64,000 nucleotides of DNA from contig NZ_CP047029.1 in NCBI RefSeq assembly GCF_009796805.1, forward strand, positions 2,458,501-2,522,500, in the 5' to 3' direction. Shown here in pieces: positions 1 to 8,509 of this stretch. The notes beneath the pieces are model-generated. The model had not been told where the DNA came from. It made no database searches and saw nothing but the letters and a program-made list of their open reading frames with translations. Within the stretch, counting starts at the first letter, position 1, and every line of letters starts with the position of its first letter. The DNA is from Algibacter sp. L1A34. Its GTDB lineage: Bacteria; Bacteroidota; Bacteroidia; Flavobacteriales; Flavobacteriaceae. The position numbers and the translations under genes are program-made.

Positions 1-318
1 TATCTGAAACAAAATTACACAAAAGATGTTGTAAAAGATTCTACTGAAGAAAAAGTTGAAAAGCAAAAAACAAAAGTTGAAACAATGAGTCTAGCAGGTA
101 TTGGAAATGCTGTTGTAGGAACAGTAGTCGTAGAAGGAGTAAAACATATACTCACTACGCCTGAAAACAAACCAGCCACAAAAAAAGATATTCAAGACCT
201 CAGAGCTCTTATATTCGGTCGCTATTTACCCGTTAACAATACGGGCAAAGATTCAATGGGAAGATCTCCATTCTATGATGTTGAAACTGGGGATGTGGTG
301 TTTTTGTTTCATTCATAA
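1..318 (+). CDS. 3' end of an unrecognised protein gene (partial)
   Basis: The reading frame is open at the left edge of the window, so this is the last 105 codons of a longer gene. An internal ATG at 85 is not needed as a start. The visible part begins with a lysine- and glutamate-rich stretch (KDSTEEKVEKQKTKVE), likely helical, followed by a glycine/valine-rich segment (AGIGNAVVGTVVVEGVKHIL) and a polar tail ending in DVVFLFHS. I do not recognise the family. It is co-directional with the methyltransferase gene that follows, 300 bp away. Confidence 0.6.
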   Translation, partial: YLKQNYTKDVVKDSTEEKVEKQKTKVETMSLAGIGNAVVGTVVVEGVKHILTTPENKPATKKDIQDLRALIFGRYLPVNNTGKDSMGRSPFYDVETGDVVFLFHS

Positions 319-618
319 ATTTGTTATTTGGGTTCTATACCAAATCTTTTAATTGTGATTTATCCATTCGATAAACCAATATTATGGAATGTACTATAAT
401 GTTCTGCGTTATATAACTTGAACTTTGGTTAAAAGCGAAAGTTTAAACTACTACATTTTGTTATTTTTTCCTTCTAAAACTTTCTCTATGATATTAATGG
501 GACACGCTTTTACGAAACGACGATAGGAGATAAGTGAAATTTGTGTGGAGTGGATAAATGTGTTAATAATTCTATAAGAAAATATTGCGCAAATTTATAT
601 TATTAGTATATTCACATT
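319..618. other. 300-bp gene-free stretch before the methyltransferase gene
   Basis: AT-rich spacer with no open frame of note and none of the 125-bp repeats that fill the region further right. It presumably holds the promoter of the methyltransferase gene. I see no convincing TAnnTTTG box or terminator hairpin in it. Confidence 0.4.
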
Positions 619-1213
619 ATGAATTTTATTGACTTATTTTCAGGTGCAGGTGGACTTTCCGAAGGCTTTATAAAAGCTGGGTTCAATCCTATTGCTCATG
701 TTGAGATAGACTCTCATGCTTGTAATACTTTAGAAACCAGATTAGTTTATCACAAACTAAAAAACGAAAATAATCTAGACCATTACAACGATTACCTAAA
801 CGAGAAATTTTCACGTGAAAACTTCATATCTAAATTTGGCGATAAATCTTTATCAGATACTATTTTAAATATTGGTATTGGAGGCAAAAATAATGACCAT
901 ATTTTCAAGAAAATTGATGACTTGGCTGGAAATAACGAAATTGATTTAGTTATTGGCGGACCACCTTGTCAAGCATATTCATTAGTTGGAAGAGCTAGAG
1001 ATGAAAAAGGAATGAAAGATGACCCTAGAAATTTCCTTTATAAAGAATATGCTAAATTTTTAAAAAACTATAGACCAAAAGCATTTGTTTTTGAAAATGT
1101 ATTAGGTCTTATTTCGGCTGAAAAAGGTTTGTATTTTAAAAACATGCAAAAATATTTTCGCTCTATTGGTTATAATTTAGATTATAAAATTCAACACTCA
1201 GAAGATTTTGAAG
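619..1213 (+). pseudogene. C5-cytosine DNA methyltransferase, truncated by an IS element
   Basis: The first about 198 residues are a clear C5-cytosine methyltransferase. Motif I reads DLFSGAGGLSEGF at the N-terminus, the catalytic motif IV reads GGPPCQAYSLVGRAR near residue 115, and motif VI is FVFENVLGL. The frame stops in the terminal inverted repeat of the neighbouring IS3 element, exactly where motif VIII should read D-F-x-V-P-Q (here DFEV and then IS sequence). The target recognition domain and motifs IX-X are missing, where full enzymes have 330-420 residues. It should therefore be inactive. The missing 3' part is not found beyond the IS, so DNA was lost as well as interrupted. No restriction endonuclease gene is visible. 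Confidence 0.85.
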
Positions 1214-1242
1214 TGCACCCAAATGTTTAGACAAATTTATAA

Positions 1243-2025
1243 TTAATTTTGATAATAATTAGCTCGATATTCAATCGGGCTCATACCATTTAAATTTTGT
1301 TTAATTCTCTCATTATTATAATATTTTATATAGACTTTAATCTCTTTTTTTAACTGAGATATCGACTTATATTTATTTATATAAAACAATTCAGATTTTA
1401 GAATACCGAAGAAATTTTCTATCACAGCGTTATCTAAACAATTTCCTTTACGAGACATACTCTGAGTAATTCCTTTTTCTGTTAATAATCTTCGATACTG
1501 TTTCATTTGATACTGCCATCCTTGATCTGAATGTAATATTAAATTTGTTTGATCTGGTATTTTCTTAAAAGACTTTTTCAGCATAATAGCTACTTGTTTA
1601 AAATCAGGTTTTTCAGATAATTGATAACTTATTATTTCTCTATTAAAGAGATCAATTATTGGAGATAGATATAGTTTTTTTCCTAAAACTTTAAATTCTG
1701 TAATATCGGTAGCCCATTTTTTATTTGGCCTAATAGCTTTAAAATTTCGTTGTAATATATTAGGAGCTGTTTCTCCTATTCGCCCTTTATAAGACTTGTA
1801 TCTTTTAGCTCTGACTAAACTTTTTAAACCTAATTCACGCATTAACTTGAGTACTGTTTTATGATTTATTAGAGTGCCTATTTTGTTGATTTCTAAAGAG
1901 ATTCTTCTATAGCCATATCTTCCTTTGTGACGATGATATATTTGATGAATCAATAGTTTTATCTCTTTATATTTATCAACTAAAAGACTTCTTTTATGAT
2001 GATAATAATAACTACTTCTTGCCAT
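1243..2025 (-). CDS. IS3-family transposase OrfB (DDE integrase domain)
   Basis: This is the catalytic part of an IS3 transposase. The DDE triad is visible as WATDITEF, ILHSDQGWQY and NAVIENFFGILKSEL. The N-terminal region (HRHKGRYGYRRISLEINK) is the HTH_21 segment that precedes the integrase core. The frame remains open upstream of the ATG to about 2100 and encodes ELRHKYDLDILLYHTN, which matches the usual start of OrfB proteins. The natural product is therefore probably an OrfA-OrfB fusion made by a -1 ribosomal frameshift in the A-rich overlap near 2083-2105. Confidence 0.9.
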   Translation of the reverse strand: MARSSYYYHHKRSLLVDKYKEIKLLIHQIYHRHKGRYGYRRISLEINKIGTLINHKTVLKLMRELGLKSLVRAKRYKSYKGRIGETAPNILQRNFKAIRPNKKWATDITEFKVLGKKLYLSPIIDLFNREIISYQLSEKPDFKQVAIMLKKSFKKIPDQTNLILHSDQGWQYQMKQYRRLLTEKGITQSMSRKGNCLDNAVIENFFGILKSELFYINKYKSISQLKKEIKVYIKYYNNERIKQNLNGMSPIEYRANYYQN

Positions 2026-2075
2026 GTTCGTATGATATAATAAAATATCTAAATCATACTTATGCCTTAATTCTG

Positions 2076-2597
2076 TTATGGCTTTTGCTTTTTGTTTTGC
2101 TCTTGTTGAATTAAGGCCTGTAACTTTTTTAGCAAGTCCAGTTCTGCACGTAATGATTCATTTTCTAATAAAAGTTCCTCTTCTCTTGTTAAAGGTTTAT
2201 TAGACTTTTTTTTAGCTCTCTTAAATTGCATAGATTTTGGTTTACCTCTAGGTTTAATGTTTAAGCCTACAATACCCTCTTTTTTATAATTACGTTGCCA
2301 CTTCATAATTACAGATTTAGTAGGAATATTAAATTCTAAACAAGCTTGACTGAAAGATAATGAATCTTTGTCAATAGCTTTTAAAACTTTAAGTTTAAAA
2401 GGAATGCTATACACTTTGGTTTTTCTTGGTAATAGTGCTTTTTTACCATATTTTTCATAAAATCGAATCCAATCATGAAGGGTTGTATGATGACAACCAT
2501 ATAACTTAGACACATCTTCAACTGTTTGGTGATTTTTTAAAACTTGCTTTACACATCGAAGTTTAAATGCGTAATCATACTTGACTTTTCTTCCCAT
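2076..2597 (-). CDS. IS3-family transposase OrfA (helix-turn-helix protein)
   Basis: OrfA binds the ends of the element. Two helix-turn-helix units are visible, around residues 5-50 (QTVEDVSKLYGCHHTTLHDW) and 65-110 (FSQACLEFNIPTKSVIMKW). A leucine-zipper-like coiled coil follows near residues 137-165 (EEELLLENESLRAELDLLKK). At 173 residues it is longer than the roughly 100 of minimal OrfA proteins, as in the IS150 subgroup. Its 3' end overlaps the open extension of OrfB in the other frame, in an A-rich region suited to frameshifting. Confidence 0.85.
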   Translation of the reverse strand: MGRKVKYDYAFKLRCVKQVLKNHQTVEDVSKLYGCHHTTLHDWIRFYEKYGKKALLPRKTKVYSIPFKLKVLKAIDKDSLSFSQACLEFNIPTKSVIMKWQRNYKKEGIVGLNIKPRGKPKSMQFKRAKKKSNKPLTREEELLLENESLRAELDLLKKLQALIQQEQNKKQKP

Positions 2598-2640
2598 AAT
2601 AATACCCTCAAATAGTGTCTAACTTTTTGGGGGCAGTTCA

Positions 2641-2699
2641 AAATCCGCGAGGATTTTCGCAAGTAGGCAAAAAGCCAGCAATAAATTATATATGTTGTT
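2641..2699. repeat. attC-like repeat R1 (right half only)
   Basis: Only the central hairpin (AAAATCC-gcga-GGATTTT) and the right arm ending ATGTTGTT remain. The left half was lost at the IS3 junction. The outer sequence GTTGGCAGTA is the inverted complement of the bases before R2. Confidence 0.8.
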
Positions 2700-2730
2700 G
2701 GCAGTAGTTTTTATACCTCATTAATGAGTC

Positions 2731-3198
2731 TTATTCCGTTTGTGTTAATTGTTCATTTTTATTTATAGAAGATTTGGCAGTATTTTTATCTTTTCTATGA
2801 TTTTCAAAAATTTCCATTCCTGTCTTTAGCATTCCAATTAATCCAACTCCAAAAATGATAATTCCAAATGAAACTTCTTTTATATTTTGATTCTCTGAAA
2901 TAAAATATCCAAAAACTCCAAAAGCCAAAACTAAAAGAGTTGATATCGTAAGATAACGAATAAATATTTTTCCAAATTTTGGATTTTCCCAAAGTTTTTT
3001 TTCAAATTTAATAGAAACTTTATTTGTATCTTGAAGAGAAGCAAAACTAATTGCAAGTCCCAGAAAAATCAACATATTATTAAGGGCTTTCAGGAAATTA
3101 AATTCACTTGAGTTTAATTTAAATGTAAAATACATACCACCTATTAAAAAAGGGTATTGTAAATAACTTAAATAATGAAAGAATAATTTATTGTTCAT
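2731..3198 (-). CDS. Cassette gene: small multi-pass membrane protein
   Basis: Second gene of the cassette between R1 and R2. The 155-residue product has about four hydrophobic segments, near residues 13-30, 42-57, 85-103 and 110-125, with a polar lysine-rich C-terminal tail. I recognise no family. Its start overlaps the end of the upstream gene (3188-3388) by 11 bp, which suggests translational coupling and that the two form a two-gene cassette. Cassettes with two genes are a minority in this array. Confidence 0.65.
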   Translation of the reverse strand: MNNKLFFHYLSYLQYPFLIGGMYFTFKLNSSEFNFLKALNNMLIFLGLAISFASLQDTNKVSIKFEKKLWENPKFGKIFIRYLTISTLLVLAFGVFGYFISENQNIKEVSFGIIIFGVGLIGMLKTGMEIFENHRKDKNTAKSSINKNEQLTQTE

Positions 3199-3388
3199 TT
3201 TTTTTATTTGACTTTATAGTTACTGTTCTCATAATGCCATAAAACGCAATTAATATTCCAATAATTATTAAAATTAAAGCAGTTTTGTCATACTTTTTTA
3301 AGGATATAAGTATTATTCCTGCAAATGTAAATAGCATTCCTATTGCTGAATAAATTAATACACTCTTTTTATTTCTTAATTTTTCCAT
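3188..3388 (-). CDS. Cassette gene: 66-residue protein with two membrane segments
   Basis: A short basic N-terminus (MEKLRNKKS) is followed by two hydrophobic helices at about residues 10-29 and 34-51 and a polar basic tail. It lies upstream of the 155-residue membrane protein, and the two genes overlap by 11 bp. The start codon is about 30 bp inside the cassette from repeat R2. No family is recognised. The two products may work as a pair. Confidence 0.6.
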   Translation of the reverse strand: MEKLRNKKSVLIYSAIGMLFTFAGIILISLKKYDKTALILIIIGILIAFYGIMRTVTIKSNKKNEQ

Positions 3389-3417
3389 TTAGATTTCGTC
3401 TGTCTTAAATTACTGCC

Positions 3418-3543
3418 AACGTTTACGTATAAGAATAGTGCGTAGTTTGTGTGCGAGGATTTTCCGAAGGAAAATCAGATGCAAGCAAACGCGCATTAAC
3501 TCTTGGTTAGGCACTAAACTAAGCATTATTTTTATACAATGTT
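3418..3543. repeat. attC-like repeat R2
   Basis: 126 bp. Arms GTATAAGAATAGTGCG and GCATTATTTTTATAC pair. The central hairpin is GATTTTCC-gaa-GGAAAATC. The right outer bases GTTAGCAT are inverted before R3. Confidence 0.85.
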
Positions 3544-3820
3544 AGCATGCGTGTTTATTTTTGTCGGACTTATTTTACGAAATAGTTGCGTTTAATTTTT
3601 TAGAACCTCGAATTTTTTGAGCATGAGTAAAGTCAGTTGCTCGTTAACTTTGCGTAATGTTTGTTAAAAGTCAGATGTTTTTGCGCAAGAGTAAAGTCAG
3701 TCGCACGCAACAGTTGCGTTTTGAATGGTCAGAAGTCGGTTGAGTGAGATTTTAAGGAATCTATTTTAAACTACTTTTGAGTGATTTTTATTTTCCAGAG
3801 CTGAGTGAGACATGAATGCT
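3544..3820 (-). other. ORF-less cassette N1
   Basis: A 277-bp unit between R2 and R3 with no open frame of useful length on either strand. It contains GCACGCAACAGTTGCG, then TGGTCAGAAGTCGGTTGAGT, and near the right end GAGCTGAGTGAGACATGAAT. The same three segments recur in other gene-free units at 7281-7614 and 13972-14236, and in part at 9889-10226. Conserved sequence without a frame suggests an RNA, a regulatory unit or a decayed gene family. Confidence 0.6.
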
Positions 3821-3944
3821 AACGTTTATGTATAAGATTAGTTGCGGGTTTGTATGCGAGGGTTTTCCGAAGGAAAATCAGACGTTACTAACATGCAAAT
3901 ACCTTTGATTAAGCACTAAACCGCAATTATTTTTATACGGTGTT
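3821..3944. repeat. attC-like repeat R3
   Basis: 124 bp. Arms are GTATAAGATTAGTTGCGG and CCGCAATTATTTTTATAC. The central hairpin is GTTTTCC-gaa-GGAAAATC. The right outer bases GTTGTAAATA are matched exactly by TATTTACAAC at R4. Confidence 0.85.
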
Positions 3945-4122
3945 GTAAATAGTGATTTCTATACCATTTTAACTTATAAATCTCCATATTTATTTCATGA
4001 TGTTTTTCATTTTTAGATTTAAAAGTTACATTTTTATTCATGTTACGAGTAGTATATAATAAGTAACTTTCTTATGATTTTGTATAGAAAAGCATAAAAA
4101 AAAAGTTGTTTTAAAATGTTTT

Positions 4123-5103
4123 TTAAATTTCTTTGTTTAGGTCACTAATATCTTTAGAATTAATATTGTAAGATGTTTTTGAAGTTTTTCTAAATATTAT
4201 GTTCCCAGTTTTACCATTAATAACTGATATAATTTTATTTTCATTTACCTGAGTATGCATTAAATAGTAAAAATTTTCTTTCGAATTTAATATTTTATTA
4301 TTTAAATCTTCATTAGAAATTAGAGCATAATTATGATTATATTTCGAAAAATATTTTTCAGGTTTCTCTATTTTTTTAATTGTAGATGAAAAAGGGTCAT
4401 ACCTTTTCATCATCCAATGAGGAGCAAATAAAGTTGATTTTTTTAAATTTTTAATTTCATGTTTATCAATATAGAGGTCTCTCAATTTAGCATTAATATT
4501 TTTGTCTAAATGACTGTTTAAAAATTGAAAATAATTTTTAATATACCCTAACTCGAAATTGTAAAAACCTGCAATTTCTTTATTTTTTTTCTGCTTTTTC
4601 TTAATTATAGCTTTCTCAAGTATAGATTTTCTGTTAGAAGAATTGGTTATAACCTCCCTCTTTTTAATGTTTGGAGTGAAAAATATTTGGGCGACTGCAT
4701 TACTTTGACTTGGAGTAAAAAGACTAAAATTAAATATAATATATTCTTTTACTGTTTTATCAGGAACAGCACTATCGAATGTTACTTTGTCTTTGCGTCC
4801 TTCTTTATTTATTAATTTAATAATTACATTCTTGGAGAACTTATTATAATCAAAATTATCTTCGGAAATGAACTCAATATCATTTATTGTCCAAACATTA
4901 TTAATTATTTGCTTGAAACTATTTTCATCTAATTCATTGGGAATTACAAATATTGTTTTTGAATTTTTAATTTCATCAAATACATCTTGTTTTAATTCAG
5001 AAACGTAAATGTTTGCCCATGATTTACTTATTCCGATATTTACTTGTCCATAAGAACTTAACGCTAATAGTATTAGTAAAAAAGCGAGATTGTGTTTTTT
5101 CAT
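4123..5103 (-). CDS. Cassette gene: secreted protein of unknown function
   Basis: The 326-residue product starts with a signal peptide (MKKHNLAFLLILLALSSYGQ) with a likely cleavage after YG. The mature part is polar and basic, with a lysine-rich stretch near residues 165-180 (IIKKKQKKNKE) and no repeat or motif I recognise. This is the longest gene in the array. About 110 bp separate its start from R4, much more than in most cassettes, and the 3' side has 175 bp of spacer. It is not a family I can name. Confidence 0.65.
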   Translation of the reverse strand: MKKHNLAFLLILLALSSYGQVNIGISKSWANIYVSELKQDVFDEIKNSKTIFVIPNELDENSFKQIINNVWTINDIEFISEDNFDYNKFSKNVIIKLINKEGRKDKVTFDSAVPDKTVKEYIIFNFSLFTPSQSNAVAQIFFTPNIKKREVITNSSNRKSILEKAIIKKKQKKNKEIAGFYNFELGYIKNYFQFLNSHLDKNINAKLRDLYIDKHEIKNLKKSTLFAPHWMMKRYDPFSSTIKKIEKPEKYFSKYNHNYALISNEDLNNKILNSKENFYYLMHTQVNENKIISVINGKTGNIIFRKTSKTSYNINSKDISDLNKEI

Positions 5104-5217
5104 ATTTTTTTATTTAATCTTTAAAGGATATTTAGAGGTTACAAGCTTAATGAAAAGTATGAGATTTTTGAATTCACTCATTCCATAACATCTTCTTCAT
5201 TTTTTAGCATTATTTAC

Positions 5218-5340
5218 AACGTGATTGTGTATGGTTAGTTGCGTGGTTAAGCAACTAAGTTAGCAAACTTTTACGAACCCGTGAATATTCCGCAGGAATA
5301 TTCGCAAGTAGAGAATAATACAGCCATTAATTATACACGT
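5218..5340. repeat. attC-like repeat R4, interrupted by IS110 copy 1
   Basis: Left 123 bp of a repeat with the alternative hairpin GAATATTCC-gca-GGAATATTC and right arm AATTATACACG. The final GTT is found on the far side of the IS at 6570-6572 and is followed by GGCAAAT, the inverted complement of the bases before R5 (9 of 10). The IS therefore sits just inside the GTT core. Confidence 0.85.
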
Positions 5341-5394
5341 CTTAAGTTAGCATTTTAATAAAAACACTAAATTAAGGCCTAAAAATAAGAAAGC

Positions 5395-5530
5395 ACAAAA
5401 GAGAGGAGTAAGGTTAATATACACGCAGAAGCTTTAGACTTCGTCAACATTGAAAATCCCCTCTCTTTTCTACACAGATTTCGTACAGTTCTATGAGGCT
5501 TTTAGACCTCGATTTTAAGTCGTTGAAACT
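5395..5530 (+). ncRNA. Candidate bridge RNA of IS110 copy 1
   Basis: The left end can fold into a stem AAAAGAGAGG (5397-5406) with CCTCTCTTTT (5460-5469). The enclosed loop holds AATATACACG (5416-5425) and CAACA (5445-5449) around a small GAAG/CTTC hairpin. The first matches the left flank of the insertion sites (ATATACACG at copy 2, TATACACG at copy 1). The second is the complement of TGTTG on the right. A second loop holds ACAGTTCTATG (5485-5495), 9 of 11 identical to the right end of the IS, and TTTTAAG (5513-5519), complementary to CTTAAG at the left end. This is the layout of target and donor loops in IS110 bridge RNAs. Exact RNA ends are not known. Confidence 0.7.
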
Positions 5531-5564
5531 CGCGTAGATCGTCCTTTCAAAAAAACATTTTCTT

Positions 5565-6536
5565 ATGAATAAAGATATTAAATATTTTGGAATAGACATT
5601 AGTCATTTGGTGTTCGATGTCACGGACTCTGATGGTAATTACTATCAGTTTAAAAACAATGAACTTGGCTTTAAAAAGTTCACGAAACTTTTAAATAATA
5701 AGAGTCATTGCGTTATGGAAGCCACAGGCTATTATCATTATCAGTTAGCGTATCATTTGCTAGAATCTGGTATCAAAGTATCGGTTGAAAATCCATTGTC
5801 AGTAAAACGCTTTATACAGATGGGACTATCAAAAGTTAAGACAGATAAGAGCGATTCAAAACTTATTTGTGCTTACTCAGAGCAAGTAGAATTAAAGCTA
5901 TGGAAAGGAAATTCTAAGGAAGAAATAGAATGTCTTCAAATCGTTAGAACCCTTTCTGTATATACAAAACAAAGCACTATGCTAAAAAACAAACTACATG
6001 GAGAAGCGGTTTTGGGAAATCCAAGTAAGCTTGTTGTAACGTCTTTAAAACGTAGTTTAAGACAACTAACAAAAGAGATGAAAACTTTGGAGGATAAGCT
6101 GTTAATATTAGTAAAACAATCACATCAAGATTTATTTACCCGTTTAAAAACCATTCCAGGTATAGGACCAAAAATAGCCATTATGTTAGTGGTATTAACA
6201 GGTGGATTTGATCGTTTTACGAGCGCAAGTGAACTTTGTAGTTACGCTGGCCTTACACCTATGATCCGGCAAAGTGGAAGTAGTGTAAAAGGGAGGCCAC
6301 GAATAAGTAAAATGGGGAATCAAAAGCTTCGGAATTTATTATTTATGTGCAGTTTTAATGCGTGTAAATACAACAAAGCTTGCCGCGATCTTTATGAGCG
6401 AATCGTAGCGAAAGGAAAGAGCAAAAAATTAGCATTAATTGCCGTGTGTAATAAGCTACTAAAACAGGCTTTTGCACTAGCTAAATCAGGATTAATATAT
6501 GATGGAAACTATAAAAGTACTTTAGTGAAAAATTAA
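5565..6536 (+). CDS. IS110-family transposase (DEDD recombinase)
   Basis: A 323-residue IS110 recombinase. The RuvC-like DEDD residues appear as D11 (FGIDIS), E52 (MEATGYYHY), D94 and D97 (KTDKSDSK). The C-terminal Tnp20 domain has the helix-hairpin-helix-like TIPGIGPKIAIML and the segment RQSGSSVKGRPRISKMGN (about residues 235-252), which should carry the catalytic serine. It differs from the second copy by one residue, Ile204 here and Thr204 there. The protein uses the left-end RNA to choose its target. Confidence 0.93.
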   Translation: MNKDIKYFGIDISHLVFDVTDSDGNYYQFKNNELGFKKFTKLLNNKSHCVMEATGYYHYQLAYHLLESGIKVSVENPLSVKRFIQMGLSKVKTDKSDSKLICAYSEQVELKLWKGNSKEEIECLQIVRTLSVYTKQSTMLKNKLHGEAVLGNPSKLVVTSLKRSLRQLTKEMKTLEDKLLILVKQSHQDLFTRLKTIPGIGPKIAIMLVVLTGGFDRFTSASELCSYAGLTPMIRQSGSSVKGRPRISKMGNQKLRNLLFMCSFNACKYNKACRDLYERIVAKGKSKKLALIAVCNKLLKQAFALAKSGLIYDGNYKSTLVKN

Positions 6537-6587
6537 TACATTTTTACTTGTTTTTTACCACAGTACTTTGTTGGCAAATCGTATTTT

Positions 6588-7145
6588 TTAGTCTACCCAA
6601 CCTTGATAGTCTATTGTTTTCAGCGTGTCATTCTCAAAAGTAAAAATGAAAACAGATGTGTTCTCTAAATCTCCAATTTTGACTAAATCAGTTTCTAATT
6701 CCGATTTTAATATATTTTCAAGAGTTTTTTTATTAACTCCAATTTTGATAAATTCTAAAAACTTAAATTCCGAACTTCTTATTTTCGCAGCATAAATCCA
6801 TTCTTTGTCTTTAGCTCGATAAGAGTAAATTTTTGTTTTGTCAAATGTCTGTGTTTTAACAGTATCAGTTATTGTTTCGTTATGTGTATTTATTCTTGGT
6901 TCAGTTTTTAAATCAAACTTTGGGTTTAGAGCAAGTTTTTCCAAATCAGATTCCAGTAGAATTCGTAAACTATCGTTTTCAAAATATTGTTCAGGAATAG
7001 GAATTTCCTCAACTATTTTTTCCGTTTCTGCTTTTAATTCAGTTGTTGGTTTTTGTTCGTGAATTTCAATCTTTTGAGTTTCTTTTTGTTTGCAAGAAAT
7101 CAATAAAATTAGAATTCCGATTGAAGTTAGTAAGTGTCTTTTCAT
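6588..7145 (-). CDS. Cassette gene: lipoprotein of unknown function
   Basis: A 185-residue lipoprotein with signal MKRHLLTSIGILILLISCKQ and lipobox cysteine at residue 18. A charged glutamate/lysine-rich linker spans about residues 20-55, and a mixed alpha/beta domain follows, ending DYQGWVD. No family is recognised. The ATG lies only 9 bp inside the cassette from repeat R5 and the stop lies about 15 bp from the GTT core on the other side, so the unit is almost all gene. The plus-strand frames overlapping it are shadows. Confidence 0.75.
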   Translation of the reverse strand: MKRHLLTSIGILILLISCKQKETQKIEIHEQKPTTELKAETEKIVEEIPIPEQYFENDSLRILLESDLEKLALNPKFDLKTEPRINTHNETITDTVKTQTFDKTKIYSYRAKDKEWIYAAKIRSSEFKFLEFIKIGVNKKTLENILKSELETDLVKIGDLENTSVFIFTFENDTLKTIDYQGWVD

Positions 7146-7154
7146 ATGTTTGCC

Positions 7155-7280
7155 AACGTTTACGTATAAGAATAGTGCGTAGTTTGTGTGCGAGGATTTT
7201 CCGAAGGAAAATCAGATGCATGCAAACACGCATTTAGTCTTGATTAGGCACTAAATTACGCATTATTTTTATACAATGTT
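7155..7280. repeat. attC-like repeat R5
   Basis: 126 bp, nearly identical to R2 and R14 in arms and in the GATTTTCC/GGAAAATC hairpin. The right outer bases GTTAGCGCAC are matched exactly by GTGCGCTAAC at R6. Confidence 0.85.
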
Positions 7281-7614
7281 AGCGCACGTTGTTATGTTTT
7301 TCTCACAAGAGTATTTAAATATGATTTTTTCACGCAACAAAGAAAAGTCCGAAGCAACAGTTTCGTATTGTTTGGCAAGAGTCAGAATTTTTTAAACACA
7401 AGAGTTAAGTCAGTTGCGCGTAAACTTTACGTATTGCTTTGTCAGAAGTCGGTTTAATTTTTTATTTAATTTTAGTTTGCGAGAGTAAAATCAGACTTAG
7501 GTAACAGTTGCGTTTTGATTTGACAAAAATCAATTGAGTAAGTTTTAGTAATTGTTTTTAAAATACTTTGAGAAGGTTTATTGTTTTTTTTGAGCTGAGT
7601 GAGCAATGTGCGCT
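7281..7614 (-). other. ORF-less cassette N2
   Basis: A 334-bp unit without an open frame. It shares with N1 the element GTAACAGTTGCGTTTTGATT, GTCAGAAGTCGGTT and, at the right end, TTTGAGCTGAGTGAG. Similarity to N1 and N5 is patchy, so it looks like a more diverged member of the same family. Confidence 0.55.
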
Positions 7615-7738
7615 AACGTTTACGTATAAGAATAGTGCGGTTTTGTGTGCGAGGATTTTCCGAAGGAAAATCAGACGTAACAAAAGTGCACTAACCTTTG
7701 ATTAAGCAACTAATTTAGCATTATTTTTATACATTGTT
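7615..7738. repeat. attC-like repeat R6
   Basis: 124 bp with the GATTTTCC/GGAAAATC hairpin. The right outer bases GTTGGCAATA are matched exactly by TATTGCCAAC at R7. Confidence 0.85.
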
Positions 7739-7750
7739 GGCAATAGTTTT

Positions 7751-8359
7751 TTAATCCGAAATAACATCTCTTAATTCCAAAATATCTTCTCTAACTTTTT
7801 TGTCTTTTACCAAATTTAATGCCTTATTATTATACTTGTTGGAATTATTAAAATCATTCATTTTGTAATAAACATTAGCTATGTTGTAAAAAAAATATCC
7901 TTTTCGTTCAGAGTCCTGTTCATAATTCAATCCACTATTGTAAATAGCAATTGCTTTGTCAAATTCCTTATCCTTATTCAAAGCAACTCCATAATTCAAG
8001 TAAGTAAGTGAATATGTACTATCAATTTTAAGTGATTTTTCAAAATATTCAGAAGACTTTTTAAATTGAGATAATTCCGCTGTTTCATTTCCTAAAGCGT
8101 TAAGTATTATTTTATTATTTGGTTCGATAATATTTGCCTTTTTATATAAACTTTTAGCTTTTAAATGGTCGTTTTTTGCGCTTTTAGCAGATGCTAGGTC
8201 AAAAGTCAGAGAAGCGATTGAGTCTTTGATTTCGCCACTTTTAAATAGGTTCAAATAGTAGATTTCTGAATCTCCAGAATTTTTAGAAATTATTTTGTCA
8301 GTTTCGGTTTTGCAACTCAAAAATGTCAGAATTATAAATGCTAAGATTAGGTTTCTCAT
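7751..8359 (-). CDS. Cassette gene: tetratricopeptide-repeat lipoprotein
   Basis: The likely start is the ATG at 8359, giving MRNLILAFIILTFLSCKTE with a lipobox cysteine. An upstream ATG at 8371 overlaps the repeat core and is less likely. The mature protein has about four TPR units (NHLKAKSLYKKANIIEPNN, FKKSSEYFEKSLKIDSTYS, FDKAIAIYNSGLNYEQDSE, FNNSNKYNNKALNLVKD), so it is a helical protein-binding scaffold anchored in an outer membrane leaflet. The array holds a related but broken copy at 18159-18796. Confidence 0.8.
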   Translation of the reverse strand: MRNLILAFIILTFLSCKTETDKIISKNSGDSEIYYLNLFKSGEIKDSIASLTFDLASAKSAKNDHLKAKSLYKKANIIEPNNKIILNALGNETAELSQFKKSSEYFEKSLKIDSTYSLTYLNYGVALNKDKEFDKAIAIYNSGLNYEQDSERKGYFFYNIANVYYKMNDFNNSNKYNNKALNLVKDKKVREDILELRDVISD

Positions 8360-8369
8360 AATTATTGCC

Positions 8370-8496
8370 AACGGTTACGTATAAGAATAGTGCGTAGTTT
8401 GAGTGCGAGGATTTTCCGAAGGAAAATCAGATGCAAGCTAACAAGCACTAACTTTAGATTGAGGAATAAACTTACGCATTATTTTTATACATTGTT
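8370..8496. repeat. attC-like repeat R7
   Basis: 127 bp with the GATTTTCC/GGAAAATC hairpin. The right outer bases GTTGGCATTT match AATGCCAAC at R8 over 9 bp. Confidence 0.85.
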
Positions 8497-8509
8497 GGCA
8501 TTTCGTTTT

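Larger units (their letters stand above)
1214..2635 (-). mobile_element. IS3-family (IS150-like) insertion sequence
   Basis: The element is about 1.42 kb with two overlapping-frame transposase genes on the minus strand. The ends form an imperfect inverted repeat: TGCACCCAAATGTTTAGACA on the left and, read inward, TGCCCCCAAAAAGTTAGACA on the right (16 of 20 identical). Exact ends are uncertain by about 6 bp. No short target duplication flanks it. The left neighbour is a cut methyltransferase gene and the right neighbour is half of a cassette repeat, so the element probably took part in a deletion after insertion. Confidence 0.85.
5341..6570 (+). mobile_element. IS110-family insertion sequence, copy 1
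   Basis: A 1230-bp element bounded by CTTAAGTTAG on the left and CAGTACTTTG on the right. It has no terminal inverted repeats and no evident target duplication, as is usual for IS110. A second copy of the same length occurs at 12118-13347. The boundaries come from comparing the two copies. The 224-bp non-coding left end and 34-bp right end fit the IS110 rather than the IS1111 group. Both copies lie at the same point of a cassette repeat. Confidence 0.9.

Noticed and set aside
2804..2992. Minus-strand frame within the 155-residue membrane protein gene
   Set aside because: It is an out-of-frame shadow with a low-complexity aromatic composition.
6838..7237. Plus-strand frames over the lipoprotein gene and R5
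   Set aside because: They are antisense to a convincing lipoprotein gene or read through the repeat (the RIFRRKIR-like string comes from the repeat hairpin).
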